This document shows, piece by piece, positions 34,530-49,469 of a DNA stretch of 64,000 bases. Positions within the stretch are counted from its first letter, which is position 1. Each line of letters opens with the position of its first letter. The DNA comes from Heliocidaris tuberculata (lineage: Eukaryota; Echinodermata; Echinoidea; Camarodonta; Echinometridae), in contig CM046849.1 of the NCBI GenBank assembly GCA_025618425.1, forward strand, positions 32,486,336 to 32,550,335, in the 5' to 3' direction. Below the pieces are notes generated by a model. The model was not told the origin of the DNA, did no database searches, and saw only the letters and a program-made list of their open reading frames with translations. The position numbers and the translations under genes are program-made.

Positions 34530-37509
34530 TTTTTCAACATGAATTTCTTTGAATTGAATCGGGCCTGTTTGTTGAATTTACCTCGGCGGTAATAGAAAGC
34601 AACTGTATGCTTGTTGGGTAGGCTTTTGTACATCACGATTTGAGATTCTTTTAATTTGTTTGCGATTATGCGAATAATAATAAAAAGTTTTAATGTTAAA
34701 TTGAATGAATTGAATGAATTAAATTTTGGTAGGTGTGGCGGGTTTTTCCTCACTACAAATCCCAATAGCAAAGGGAAAGGAGATGATATACATGCAGTGA
34801 TTTATATTTTATTTTCAATATAGATATGAAGACCAACCAGAGACACTCGTCATCGATGAACTCCAAGTCGGAGGCGTGTACGAGATCGTCATCACTCAGA
34901 CGTTCGGTATTTATCGTTTTAGATATGGTGACGTCATCAGAGTTAGGCGATACCACTTTAATACCCCTGTTGTTGAATTCATGTATAGGTAAGCTTGTAT
35001 TTTCATGTATATGATGCAGCTAGTTTGTGATTATTTCTCATTCCTCTTTTTTGTTGGGGAGAATATAGATGTCACAAAGGAATAAAAAGGAAAAGCTTGG
35101 AAGACATTAAAAAAATATGAATGAAAATAGTAGTTAAGAGTCATGAAAATCGGTGTAAAATTTCATTGTTCATATATCGTTTGTTATGCATACAGATTGA
35201 ACCATTCTTTTGCTATGGCCTAATCATGAGGGAAAGACATACCCTACGTGTTAAATAAGGTTTAACTAAGCATGAAGATGATATGATAACCCATACATGA
35301 GACATATAGGGATAAGTATATTTTTGTCAGCAACTCCATGCAATTTGGTATTAAACACGGGACCTTAATATATTTTCCAATACATCATGAAGTCGAAGTC
35401 TTGCCTATTAAAACAAAATGGCATATTCATTATGTGTTACCTGTGACTTGGCATAGCGCATAGCGCCTAAGATCGGTTGCCTAAGATAGGCATGGTGGCA
35501 AGAAGATGACAATAACATGAATATTTTTTTAAGCTGCAGGAGATCAACTTTCATACAAGAATATATCTTCTTTCACATTCAGATCTGGACAGATCCTGAA
35601 CATGAAGTATGAGAAGCTAGACCAAAGTATTGTGAAGAACGCCATGGAGGCTGCAGTAGATCACTGGCCCAATTGTAGCTTGGATAATTACGCTGTTGCG
35701 GAAAGCTTTCTCTTAGATGATCATGGTAATTATGCGCATTAAGAAAACAAATTCAATAGTCATATAGTAGAAATTTGTGCGTACAAAATCAGTAAGTCAT
35801 TGGTCTTTCTGTCTGAGAGAACACAATGTCACACAATATGTTCGCGAATAGCATAGAGATGATAAATACTTTGATTCATTTTGTTTGTCTGAAGTATATT
35901 TCTCCCCATTCTTTAAAATCATTATCTTTTCCTTACTTTGCAGAGAAAGGAGAAGTTGACCATCGCCCCTTTTATGTGGTGTTCCTAGAGCTCAACCCTC
36001 CACCTGATGAAGATGCACTAGCTAACATCTCACTCAACAAGGTAAGGCTACTGTATGAACCTCTACAATGCAAAAACAAATGTGTTAAACTTAAAGCTCA
36101 TAGATAGTCTCGGTAGCAAAAATCATACTGGAAAGAAACTTATCTAACATAGTCACATACTATTCTCCTTTTATCATAAGACACATGTACGAGATTATTT
36201 AACATTCCATTCACGATTTCGAACAAATTTTAGTGTAAATATCTGTAAGAAACGCTTGGTAACGGCTTTTCACTGCCTCACGCTAAGACCATATCCACCC
36301 GAAGGTTCCCCGCACAATAAACTCAGCGCTTTGCACTATGTGTAGCGTATTCTATACACACAGCAATCCTCATGTGAGTAGTGTGTGTGGCCGTTGTTTG
36401 AATTTACATCCCCTCTTTTTTGGGCCAGGGATTTTTATTACTTTTCACCTCTCATTCGATAAACGTTTCACTTAAGGAGGAAAAAACTTCACAGCATCTT
36501 AGTTATGTTAGTACCCTGCTATTTATTAAGTAAAATCAAAGAAATCTCAAGAAAAGTTTTTGAGGGCTTACCAAAGCTATCTGTTACCTTTAACACCGCT
36601 CGGTAACTATTTTTTCCACACCGGATAAGTATTAGAACAACTAGAGTATTGAATTATTTTAGTATTGCTCTAACACATTTTTTGTGTGTTTAATTTAGGT
36701 ATCCCCAAATAGTTCCACGCCGAAAAAAAAGCGGGAGGGGGGGGGGGGGAATTCAAAAACCTACCAGATATATGACAAATTTACATTTTCATTTTAAAAA
36801 GGGCGAGTTTTTTGCTCACTCGCAAGTATTCAGAAATCGGGCCCCGTATGCCTATGTTCAGCCCTCTCAAATATTTGGCTTATTACGCCACTGTGAGTGA
36901 GTATTATAGTGGCGTTATCATGATTTATTAATATAACACATTGATCAAGCTTGGATACCCATCTGTTTTCTGTTGTTTTATTTTGCTTTGTAATTACAAC
37001 GATTTCTTGACAGTTGTTCGAACCCCTATCCCCAATGAGGTTGAATGTTGGCCATTGCAATGACAACTAAAGATAAAACCTGATGTGTCGTTTTATCTTA
37101 TAACTGACAGATTGACGAAGAGCTCCGTCAGCATTCTAACACATACAACATGTTCCGAGATGAAGGAAGCATAGCCCAACCTTTGGTGCACATAGTGAAA
37201 CCCGGCACATTTGATCGTCTGTATGATTTTATCCTTGATAATAGCACGACTACTGCAAACCAGTACAAAGTACCAAGGAAGCTCCGTACTGCAGAAACAC
37301 TGAAACTCATGCAAGATGGCTCTATACTCAGCAACATTAGTTCATGAAACCTAAAAAAAAACCGTATACGGTTACTTTCAGGGCATGCATTATTTTTCTA
37401 TATCTCTTATTTAAGAGTACTAGCTTAAATCCGGTTTTGAATTAAGTTGAGTCAAGGTCCACTGATTTGTGGAGGGCCTGGTGACCATCCTGTATATATT
37501 CATCATGAA

Positions 37510-37515
37510 AATAAA
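37510..37515 (+). promoter_or_regulatory. possible polyadenylation signal of the GH3 gene
   Basis: AATAAA about 160 bases after the stop codon at 37345-37347, in AT-rich DNA. Confidence 0.5.
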
Positions 37516-37657
37516 CACTCCACTTCCAATCATGATCTTATTTCGTTCATTCATTTCGTTGAAGAATTGCTGGAACTTGAAGCTCCATAAATAATTCGAA
37601 CAAGTCAAGCTAAGTTTAACCAGGTCCTTAAACAAAAATACGAGTCTTTCTCATTTT

Positions 37658-37929
37658 GATACGAACAGTGGCGTAGCTATAGGATATTTTACAAGGGGGG
37701 CAAATTCTGCTTGAAGGGAGACCCGTATTTTTTTTCTTCTCTTGCCAGCCCTCAAAAAAGTCGCTCATTGGGGGGGGGGGGGGGTTATCAGATATTTTCC
37801 TCCATAATTCTCTGACAAGCAAAAAACAAAACAAAAAAAAACAAAACAAAACAAAACAAAATCGAGGAAAAGTTGTCAGGGGGCAATTTGCCCCCCTGCC
37901 CCGCCTTCAGCTACGCTAGTGGATACTAA
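37658..37929 (+). mobile_element. hAT MITE (CAGTGGCGTAGC / GCTACGCTAGTG)
   Basis: The element 37666-37921 begins CAGTGGCGTAGCT and ends AGCTACGCTAGTG. The flanks GATACGAA and GATACTAA are an 8-bp duplication with one later change. The interior holds AGGGAGACCCGTATTTTTTT, a G run and TAATTCTCTGACAAGC, all shared with the elements at 41763 and 53773. Confidence 0.85.
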
Positions 37930-38510
37930 TAATTCCTGATTCCCCCCCCCCGAGAATTTATTTGTCTTTCCAAACGCATCTTTTGTCTATTAAAAAAAAA
38001 AAAATCTTGACGTGGTATGAAAAATTCTGATAAAGAATTCAGACTAAAAGAGCTATACTCTGGTGAAAAGAGATAGATTAATAATGATAATAATAATAAT
38101 AATGATAATTACATGTTTAATAATGATAATAAAGCAATTCATATTTCAACCAAAATAGTCAGGATTAAGAACAATTTTTACTCACTTACTTTATTGCGAT
38201 CCTACGATTGGAATTAGATGATTTTTTACGACAAAATCGAAGAATAGCTGAAGTAAAGATATTTATGAATCTTTTCGTCTTGCACTTAATTGATTAATTT
38301 GTTTGAATGATTGATTTATTTACTACCAACAACATTAAAGTACAATACATTTGTTTTTACATTGGTATTTAGAAATATAAAGGAAGAAAAGCATTGGTTG
38401 GTAAAAGGGGCGAGATAATAGAACATGTTTTAGTCGAGCCTTACCCACAACAGAAGCATGTATTTCTGTATTAGTTCAGCATACAATTACTACCCAAAAT
38501 AATAATAGTT
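37930..38510. other. gene-free AT-rich spacer
   Basis: Only short TAA repeats near 38085-38130 are seen. Confidence 0.5.
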
Positions 38511-38760
38511 CACTGTAAAAAATAACTGTAAAACTACAGGTTTTCTGGCCTCTGAAATTGCAAGTTATTGCCGTTATTTCAATTTTCCAGTCTTTTTCCT
38601 GTAAAACAACAGCAAGTTTGTTGGTTTACCGGAAATCAGCATATATTTACAATCGCCCGACATAAAACACTCTTAAAAAACCGTTTTCTCATATTTTAAC
38701 AAGTTACCCTGTTAAAATTACCAAATATTGGGGAAAACACTTATATGAATATTCATGTTT
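38511..38760. mobile_element. CACTGTAAAAA element, truncated copy
   Basis: CACTGTAAAAAATAACTG and the following 220 bases match 38940-39150 closely (CTACAG.TTTTCTGGCC, CCGTTATTT, TTTTTCCTGTAAAACAACAG, CAATCGCCCGACATAAAACA), then homology stops. No right end. Confidence 0.7.
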
Positions 38761-38937
38761 TTGGGTTTTTTTTTTTAATAGCGTATGGTTTGGGGTTGCC
38801 CGATTTGCTAACTGTCACCAAAGGCATAAAAAACTATAAGGGGTATATAACAGATTGCACTATAATGAACTGGATAGGATAGGTCTAGGATAGGATAGAT
38901 TAAGATAGAGAACAGGATAAGTTAAAGCAGGATAGGT

Positions 38938-39385
38938 TACACTGTAAAAAAATAATTGCAAAACTACAGACTTTCTGGCCCTTGGGACTACAAATTATTG
39001 CCGTTATTTTGATTTCACAGTCTTTTTCCTGTAAAACAACAGCAAGTTTGTTGGTTTACCGGAAATTAGCATATATTTACAATCGCCCGACATAAAACAC
39101 TGTTAAAAAAATCATTTTCTCATATTTTAACAATTTACCCTGTTAAATTACAAATCGTTTCCATGGTTCCGTTTTAATTTACATAGATTTTCCTGTTAGA
39201 AATTAAAGTTTCTACTATTTAACAAAAAAACAAACAAAAACAAAACAAAACAAAAAAACAAACAAACAAACAAAAACACGGAAATCTGTTATTTTACATG
39301 TACTGTGGAAAAACAGGCATTCCCGGCATCCTGACTGCCAGGAAATTTCCCGTGAAAAAAACCCGGCATTTTCATTTACAGTGTA
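38938..39385. mobile_element. CACTGTAAAAA element with TA duplication
   Basis: The element 38940-39383 has CACTGTAAA at the left, TTTACAGTG at the right and TA on both sides, as in Tc1/mariner-type insertions. It is non-coding and A-rich near 39222-39275. It follows a GGATAGGATAG-type short repeat (38870-38935) that separates it from the truncated copy. Confidence 0.7.
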
Positions 39386-40977
39386 AACAATGAAGTACAA
39401 AAGCAGAAAGCAATGATGTTAGATACATTTTTTGTGCATATGCAGACTGTTTAATTAATTTAAAAAAAAAAAAAAAAAAATCAATCACATTTAGCCTGTT
39501 TAGTTTAACAACAGGGGTAACTGCAAAAAAGAAAGAGAAATGACTGAAGACAGTCAGGAACTTACTGACAGAAGATGTGTTGGTGGTGATCGAGTGTAAC
39601 TACTGCAGTGTGTTGATGAATGAATTCTAACATTTTTTTCTTTTAAACGAAGAGAAATTGAAATGGTGCTGTTTTCCTAATGTATGTAACTGCAATATTT
39701 GGGGGATTTACATGAATATTTGAAGTGATTTGATAATGCTCTGAAATAATTACCACTTCAGATACATTTTGTGTTTTAATGAAAAAATGCTGTATTTTAC
39801 ATTATTCATAATTTAATGTTTTCAAATTTCGAATTTAAATAGAATTTCACCGAGGTACAGCAAACAATTATGGATAGAATCTTAGTCTGATTTCAAAATC
39901 GTTAACTTTTCATTATTCACTCTTGATTCTTTTTCTTGCTGAGTCGCATTGTGGTATATTTGTCTTGTATATAGTTTGTTTGATCATGTTTTTTTAGTTT
40001 TGTTGTAATGCTGATATCAAGTATTATACTATCTATGCAATATTTGTTGACTCACTAAATGCAGAACCTGTACGAAATCAGTATACTAGTAACTATTTTT
40101 AATAGGTACAAAGCATGAAGGATAATTTCTGTTCAGGGTTCCGATCAACGATGGATGTCCGAAATTTGGACCAATACTAGGTAATGCTATAACGATAATC
40201 TGTAATTATCTCTCCGCTGATTCAGAAAAGGTGAACGAGGAGTGGAGTATATATGTACGCATATATACGATACTGTAAAAAAATCTCATGTGATACAGTA
40301 AAGATTTGTACTTGTTATATAATTTGGGACGCCCTTGAAAGGTAATTATGTATCAAATACAATAAATTATGTTTACAACTAAGAATAAAATATTACTGTG
40401 GCCAAGTTACTTTGTGACATGTTTGTCTCATTACTCTTTTAATTCATAAATTAAAGTATTTTTTACATAATTATTTATGATATGCTATGTATATTGCACG
40501 TAGGTTGTGTTTTCATATCTATTACCAACAAGTCAAACCCCTTTAGAAGAAGTAGTAGTAGTAGACTTTATTGGATAACTTGTTTAGCACAAGGTTAATC
40601 TGCCACAAGGTCAGTTGCACAAATATTACATTAAATACATTTCAACCATTACATTATCAGATAAGCATGAAAATAAATTCGGGTAACAAAACAGAATATA
40701 AGCATGAAAATGCATGTAAAAAATAAAAAGATAACGGATTACTTAACATTATTCATCACTGGTATACTTAAAAAAAAATTACTTGAAACAAAAGTGAACA
40801 TAATATTAAAGTTATTAAACTGAATTTCCCTTCAGTCTTATAATGATTTCAGTCAAAAATTAATGCACAGCTTATACTAATTTCTTTGCTTTACTTCGTC
40901 ATCTTTTAACTTACATTTCTATCATGTCTATTGAGTTGTTGAATTATATAGCCTCTTTTCAAATCACTTTTTTGGTA
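39386..40977. other. gene-free AT-rich stretch
   Basis: No gene with splice-consistent coding was found. A poly-A tract lies at 39463-39480. A GTAGTAGTAGTAG short repeat followed by ACTTTATTGGATAACTTG (40550-40580) might be the tail of a reversed retroposon, but I cannot support a family. Confidence 0.45.
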
Positions 40978-41224
40978 ACCTCGCTAGTCATAAGGACCAC
41001 TATTCATATTAAGGACCACTTATTCATAAGGACCGCTATCCATAACGCGTGACTACATGAATAGCGGTTTTGTATGAATAGCGATCCTTCCACATAGCGA
41101 GCAAACCATAGACAGATTACCTCGCTATTCATAAGGACTTCCGCTGATAAGGACCACTATTCATAAGGACGGCTATTCATAACGCGTGTTAAATGAATAG
41201 CGGTTTTCTATGAATAGCGAGTGG
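40978..41224. repeat. duplicated hairpin unit built from ATTCATAAGGAC / ATGAATAGCGG
   Basis: Two units of about 120 bp (40980-41095 and 41140-41224) each carry one or more (T)ATTCATAAGGACC phrases, then CTAT(T/C)CATAACGCGTG, then the inverse ATGAATAGCGG and TATGAATAGCGA. The inverted halves meet near ACGCGT in both. See the corresponding finding. Confidence 0.8.
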
Positions 41225-41682
41225 ACCCCACTTTTTTGGCTGTATGCAAATTGAAATAATTGGAATCAATGATATCAAAGTACTGATAGGAATCCCTTTA
41301 CAGAAACAGAAAGATAATAAAGATAAAAGCGCGAGGTCAAACGTGACCGACCTAGTGACCTCTGAAAGAAATTGAATGACTCTTATTTGAAATAAATACC
41401 ATCTGTCTGTTGGTGGTAAGACTATTATTTAACAATCCGAATGAGAGACTTCTACCACAAGACAAATACTGAAAATTAGGTTTAAATCAACTATTTTTCA
41501 GAATTTTATTTACACACGTGACTGAGAGCGCTTTATAGCTAGAGATCTGCATTTCTGGCAAGAAGGAGGAGTTAACTTTCCCCGACATGATTTTTCACCC
41601 AATTAGAATTTCTCCTACTTTTCTCCAGTTTCTCCTGTCTAAAAGTATTAGTCTCCCTTACAGGTACAGATCCATGAACCTA

Positions 41683-41756
41683 TTAGTCTGGCCGGAGCGC
41701 CTGTCCCAAAATAGTCACCCCATTTTACATTTCGGGACAGGCTCCTGGCCTGTTAT
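41683..41756. mobile_element. short end fragments of the GGAGCCTGTCCCG foldback family
   Basis: GGAGCGCCTGTCCCAAAATAG and the inverse TTTCGGGACAGGCTCC sit around CACCCCATTTTACAT, as if both ends of the family had been brought together with the interior lost. Confidence 0.65.
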
Positions 41757-41762
41757 AGATAG

Positions 41763-42070
41763 CAGTGGCGGATTAAGGGGGGAGGGCAATCCCGGCCCGT
41801 GCCCCCCCCCCCCCCCCCTTTTGAAAGAAAACAATGCATTGCATGTGCCCCCCTATTTCTGATTGTGCCCCCCCCCCCTTTTAGAACAGGAAATCTTTTT
41901 TTTGTTTGTTTTTGTTTTTGTTTCTTTGTTTTGTTTTGTTTTGTTTTTTTTGCTTGTCAGAGAATTATGGAGGGGAACTGGACCCCATACCCCCCCCCCC
42001 CCCCCCCCCACTGAGCGACTTTTGGAGGGCTGGCGAATTTTTTTTTTCCCCATCATGCCCCATTCTAGTT
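41763..42070 (-). mobile_element. hAT MITE, 5' end only
   Basis: CAGTGGCGGATTAAGGGGGG opens a copy of the element at 53773-54109 in reverse (CGGCCCGTGCCCC, AACAATGCATTG, TTGCTTGTCAGAGAATTATG, CTGAGCGACTTTTGGAG). The far end is missing or too diverged after about 42060. Three C runs and one T-rich run. Confidence 0.7.
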
Positions 42071-42591
42071 TGTAGAAGCTTAAAATGTATCTGTAGGCAA
42101 TTTTCCACATGTGCAAGTTCAAAAATAATAGTTTAAGATATATTATGTGCCTATTTTCCTAACAGCTGTTTGTCGAAATTCAAAATAAAATGCGATTAAT
42201 TTTCAAATTGTAATCTCAATTTAGCAGTTACTGTAAGATGGCGCTGTTCAAGTTTTGCCAGTTTAATGCCATTTTAAACTATACTGGCATGGCTTTCCAC
42301 ACTGATGACCTCCATTTTTGCTAATATCAATGCCATTCTTTTATGTATTAGCGCTCAACTTGCATGCGCCCCAAAGTTCTGTATGTCGATTGACCTAGTC
42401 CTAGGAAATACTATATCCTCATACACTCATACTCATGCAAGATATAACGCGCGATCCGTGGTATAGTATATTTTGTATATTGATTAATAGGTTGTCTGCC
42501 TCTTTATCACTCTTCTCTTCTGGGATATGTAAGTAATTCAATTTTGGTGTTTATGTCCATGTTCTCTCTCATGATCACTCTCTTTCACCCC

Positions 42592-42617
42592 CCTTCTCTC
42601 TCTCTCTCTCTCTCTCT
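42592..42617. repeat. (CT)n microsatellite
   Basis: Thirteen CT units in a pyrimidine-rich stretch upstream of the first SDR gene. Confidence 0.9.
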
Positions 42618-43025
42618 TACCCGCACTCCATCCCGCACTTTCCTTCTCGGTTTTTTGCTGCTCGATCGTCTGTCCTTGTTTATGTGTTTCTCCTTTTCTC
42701 TATTTCTTTGTCTATATGTTTTGTAGGCCTATATAAGTTGCATTCATTTCACATTCACATTTATACGGATGATATTTTGGTGAATAGTAGTTAGGGCTAC
42801 TTGCATTTTAAAACGCATTTCTTTGTATTCCGCTCTCGTATACCTTGCTATACATAGTCCTCCTAATTAGTATTGTATTCCTGCGATCTCGATGTCACAG
42901 TAAAAGGATGGGCCTTTTATTAGAAAGGAAGGTATAAAACGAAGTTTTTAATGGAAGTACATGTAGTAGCAGTTGCGTATTTTTCTGTTTTCGTAATTTT
43001 CTGTTTTATCTTAGCTCGAGACACG

Positions 43026-46352
<3,327 letters not shown>

Positions 46353-46444
46353 TTGGATGACCGAACGTTCTTCAAGCTTGGATGGGGCATTGCCTAAAAA
46401 AAACGTTGTTCCTAGGATGAAATATTTATTTAAGCATGAAAAAA

Positions 46445-46660
46445 GTGAAATACTGATCGCGATCAGAATTTCACTATTGTGCCGACCATTCACACACGCG
46501 GGAAAAAAAAAATCGCACTAGCGAATAATATCGATATTATTAGACCCGCATTGCGCATGCCCGAAAAGCGACCACAATTTAGTGAGATATTTTTTATTCG
46601 CACATATGAAAAAATGAGATTCTGATCTCGATTCAAATATCGATATTTGTGAATCTAATC
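46445..46660. repeat. cluster of three perfect palindromes downstream of SDR gene 1
   Basis: CTGATCGCGATCAG (46453-46466), AATAATATCGATATTATT (46524-46541) and CAAATATCGATATTTG (46634-46649), the first flanked by GTGAAAT...ATTTCAC and the third by GATT...GAATC. All are centred on CG with GATCGCGATC or ATCGAT cores. Confidence 0.85.
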
Positions 46661-46749
46661 GCACTAATTGCTCTGAATATGAATATCCCTCTATAGAGAA
46701 ACATTTTCTTCCCTATCTCCTCTTAAGCTATGATGCTTCTGCAGTGATA

Positions 46750-46755
46750 AATAAA
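46750..46755 (+). promoter_or_regulatory. possible polyadenylation signal of SDR gene 1
   Basis: AATAAA about 400 bases after the stop; the first canonical hexamer I see downstream. Confidence 0.35.
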
Positions 46756-47004
46756 AACATCTGTCCGCGTATGACCAAATTCATTTGAGACGTTTCATTT
46801 ATTGATGCATGTATACTCGTTTGGCCTTTAGGAAATACAGATTTTTATATCATAATAAGAAAACGGCCTGATTTAATGGCTAATCAAGAAGCGCTGGTTG
46901 ACTGAAAGTATGTTTTGGGGCGGAGGGCGAAATTGCCCACACCATGCCATTGGGTGTAGGTCACCAAGAACCTTAAAAGTGTTTTATAATCATATAGGCA
47001 TATA

Positions 47005-48093
47005 TACAGTGCGTCCCAGAAAAAAAACGAAACCCTAATACAAAGGGTTATTGTGACAACACTATGTGCTCTATGACAATAATTATCTATTTTCCATAAA
47101 CTAGAAGTATTATGCTTTTAAATGCTACCCTGTTGGCATCCATCGTACATGCTTTACCGAGAGCAGCATTTTGAACATGTTGAAAATGACATGTAAAAAC
47201 TCAATTGTACCGGATTTGGGTAAAACCGTGAAGACGTTAGTATCACATGCGAAAAGGACTAAAGGGAAATACCAGCTTTAAGAGATATTTGACTTGAAAT
47301 TCCCTTTTGTGATGGCATTCATTCAATCAGATATTCATAACACATGGGTCAATACCAATTCCCAGTGGTGGTAGGGGCAGAAGCCCCCCAAAATTCCAAA
47401 ATCAATAAATATCCCTCAAAAGATGAAAAAGTGCCCTTCGTGTGACGTTAAAGGTGCCCCTCCTGAGGTGGGAAATTGCCATGATCTTGATATTTATTCT
47501 GCTTTATGTGCCCTTTCTACTTTGTATTTTTTCATATGATGACAGTAGAAAGTGCCACTTACTTTACTTTTATGAAAAATATAACCTTTCTGTCCGCTTT
47601 GTTCTTAAAAGAAACTTCAGTTCAGAAAAATGCAAAAAAAAAAAAAAAAATCCTTTTCATTTCGAATGCAGGTGCCATTTTAATACGAAACATGCCCTTT
47701 CTTTACCCCCAACATCGATAATACATTGACCATTATTTAATTGACCTTTGTTTTATGATGAAGACATTATCCATGCCCTCATTATTGAAAGAAATATGAA
47801 AACCGTCTTCGCACAGAGTTTTAAAAGTCATGTTACATTTGGGACATGTTCACATGTGATCCTAACGTTTTCACGGTTTTACCCAAAGCCGCACAATGGA
47901 GTTTTAAATTTCATTTTCAAAAAATGCTGCTGCTCGGTAAAGCAAGTACAGATGGATGCCATCAAGGTATCATTTAAAAGCATATATAATACTTCTAGTT
48001 TATGTAAAATAGATAAACATTGTCATAGAGCACGAAGTGTGGTCACAATAACCCTTTGTTTTAAGGTTTTGTTTTTTTCTGGGACGCACTGTA
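47005..48093. mobile_element. mariner-like foldback element, 1.08 kb
   Basis: TA flanks CAGTGCGTCCCAGAAAAAAA...TTTTTTTCTGGGACGCACTG. The inverted arms run about 235 bp on each side (47007-47245, 47860-48091), including GGCATCCATC and AAAACCGTGAA and their inverses. The middle holds a few hundred bases with an A run at 47633-47650. No transposase. TA duplication and CAGTG(C)GTCCC-type ends fit Tc1/mariner. Confidence 0.85.
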
Positions 48094-48585
48094 TATCGTA
48101 TTTCTCTATACTATTTTCTACTGTAATATTATTATCTCCCTCTCATGCCTAACTTTTTCTATCTTTGTTCTAGAGTCGTATAGTTCTTAAGTTGCATTTT
48201 ATGCTTATTCTGTATCTCTCTGTGTAGGCTTGCTTTTCTGCATGCAATTAACAAATAAATCTTGTTGGCTAATAGTTTTTTAAATCTACATTTGAAGTTT
48301 TTTTTTTCATTTTTATGTGACCAATAACACAACAAGTGTGGAATTCTATAATCTATTCTGTATCTTATTTTAGGGAGAGAGATATTTACCGTCAGTACAA
48401 ATCTAACTAATGACGAGTTATTGGATAATGACTGCGCATAGTTTGCAGTGTACGGCGATAGATGATAAAGATATTATACTCAAACACCAATAAAAAAGTG
48501 GAATATAAGTTTGTTATGACAACTAAAACCCCTCAACTAAAATAAAACATAACATATTTTTTAGAAAACCGACCCTTTGTCTAAA

Positions 48586-48864
48586 TATACTGGCAGGGGC
48601 TGATCCAGCATTTTGTAAAAAGGGGGGGGGGGCAAAAATCTCAGAAAAATTTGTAACAAGCAAAAAAAAAAAGAAAAAAAAAAAGAAGAAGGTTATCAAA
48701 CATCTTGGGCTGTCTTTGTCGTTCCAAATTCTCTGACAAGCAACAACAACAAAAAGGGTTAGCAGTTCTAAAGGGTGGGGTGAGGGCATAATTTACACTT
48801 TGCTTCCAAAAGGAGGGAGGGGGCACGAGCCGGAAACGCCCCAAAATCCTCTACTGCATACTGG
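48586..48864. mobile_element. hAT MITE (CAGGGGCTGATCC end)
   Basis: The element 48594-48856 starts CAGGGGCTGATCCAGC and ends ATCCTCTACTG. The flanks TATACTGG and CATACTGG are an 8-bp duplication with one difference. It contains AATTCTCTGACAAGC, shared with the other hAT MITEs, plus G and A runs. Confidence 0.7.
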
Positions 48865-49469
48865 TAAATAGAGAGTCTCATGGATTATGATTTTTTTTCT
48901 TTCTTTGCGAATGGGCTCCATGTCGCCACATGTGGATTCAGGATTCTCAACAAAAATACAAAACAAAAAAAGCAAAAAAGCAAAAAAGCGAGGGGTGCAC
49001 AGAGGCACAATGCCCCCTAATTATTTTGGCCCCGAATTTTTGTTGTTGTCGATGTAATTAAGGGATGTCAGACTGTGTTTAAAGGGAGGGGCGGGACGGT
49101 TGCACTCCCTTAAATTTGCCCTGTATGTAACTATTCGTGTCTGGAAAGATGGATATCTTGCGTAGAAGAGTAAAGAAATAAATCTTGACAATTTAGGGGT
49201 ATTGCATGAACATCTGCACCGCTGCCTAAGTTTAGGTCAGGTTTAAAGATAAAGTTGAGTTCTGGTCATGCGATTACATTGAGAAAGAAACTGTCTCATG
49301 ACCAAAGCATTTGGGAAAGGTTGGTCATATCTACACAATGGTTTTGAAATCATCAAAATAAGAAGGAATTGGGCATGAATGTTCGACCCGAACACTTGAG
49401 CTATTTCTCGTCATGTTTCGAATATGAGATCATCAATGAAGAAAAATCCGTTTAATAGGACATTTCCAC

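Larger units (their letters stand above)
29933..37347 (+). pseudogene. GH3-domain (GHDC-like) gene, seven exons, exon 2 frameshifted
   Basis: Exons 29933-30059, 32654-33673, 34164-34302, 34824-34988, 35583-35725, 35944-36041 and 37111-37347, all with GT..AG borders, add up to 1929 coding bases. The product would be an acyl-adenylate-forming GH3 enzyme. Exon 1-2 encode two or three hydrophobic segments. Exon 2 has the ATP/AMP motif SGTTGKSKMMP, exon 3 has ATEGIIGIN and EFIPE, exon 4 has YRFRYGDVIRV, and exon 7 has YKVPRKL near the C terminus. This order matches the family and animal GHDC; substrate unknown. Exon 2 breaks frame three times (near 32970, 33285 and 33405), giving stops at 32983, 33314 and 33417. 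All three shifts are in the same direction and together restore the original frame. Every other exon and splice site is clean, so this is either a young pseudogene or consensus indel errors. Intron 1 holds a hAT MITE and intron 3 a foldback. Confidence 0.8.

Noticed and set aside
40980..41224. CRISPR-like array of short direct repeats
   Set aside because: Repeats are imperfect, irregularly spaced and arranged as inverted pairs in eukaryotic DNA; a duplicated hairpin unit fits better.
42951..43025. Upstream in-frame Met giving SDR gene 1 a longer N terminus
   Set aside because: An acceptor-like site lies 11 bases before the Met at 43026, and the paralogue has the same spacing with no upstream in-frame coding, so this is probably intron and 5' UTR.
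47748..48152. 134-residue open frame
   Set aside because: It overlaps the right arm of a mariner-like foldback element and is not conserved in the other arm's frame.
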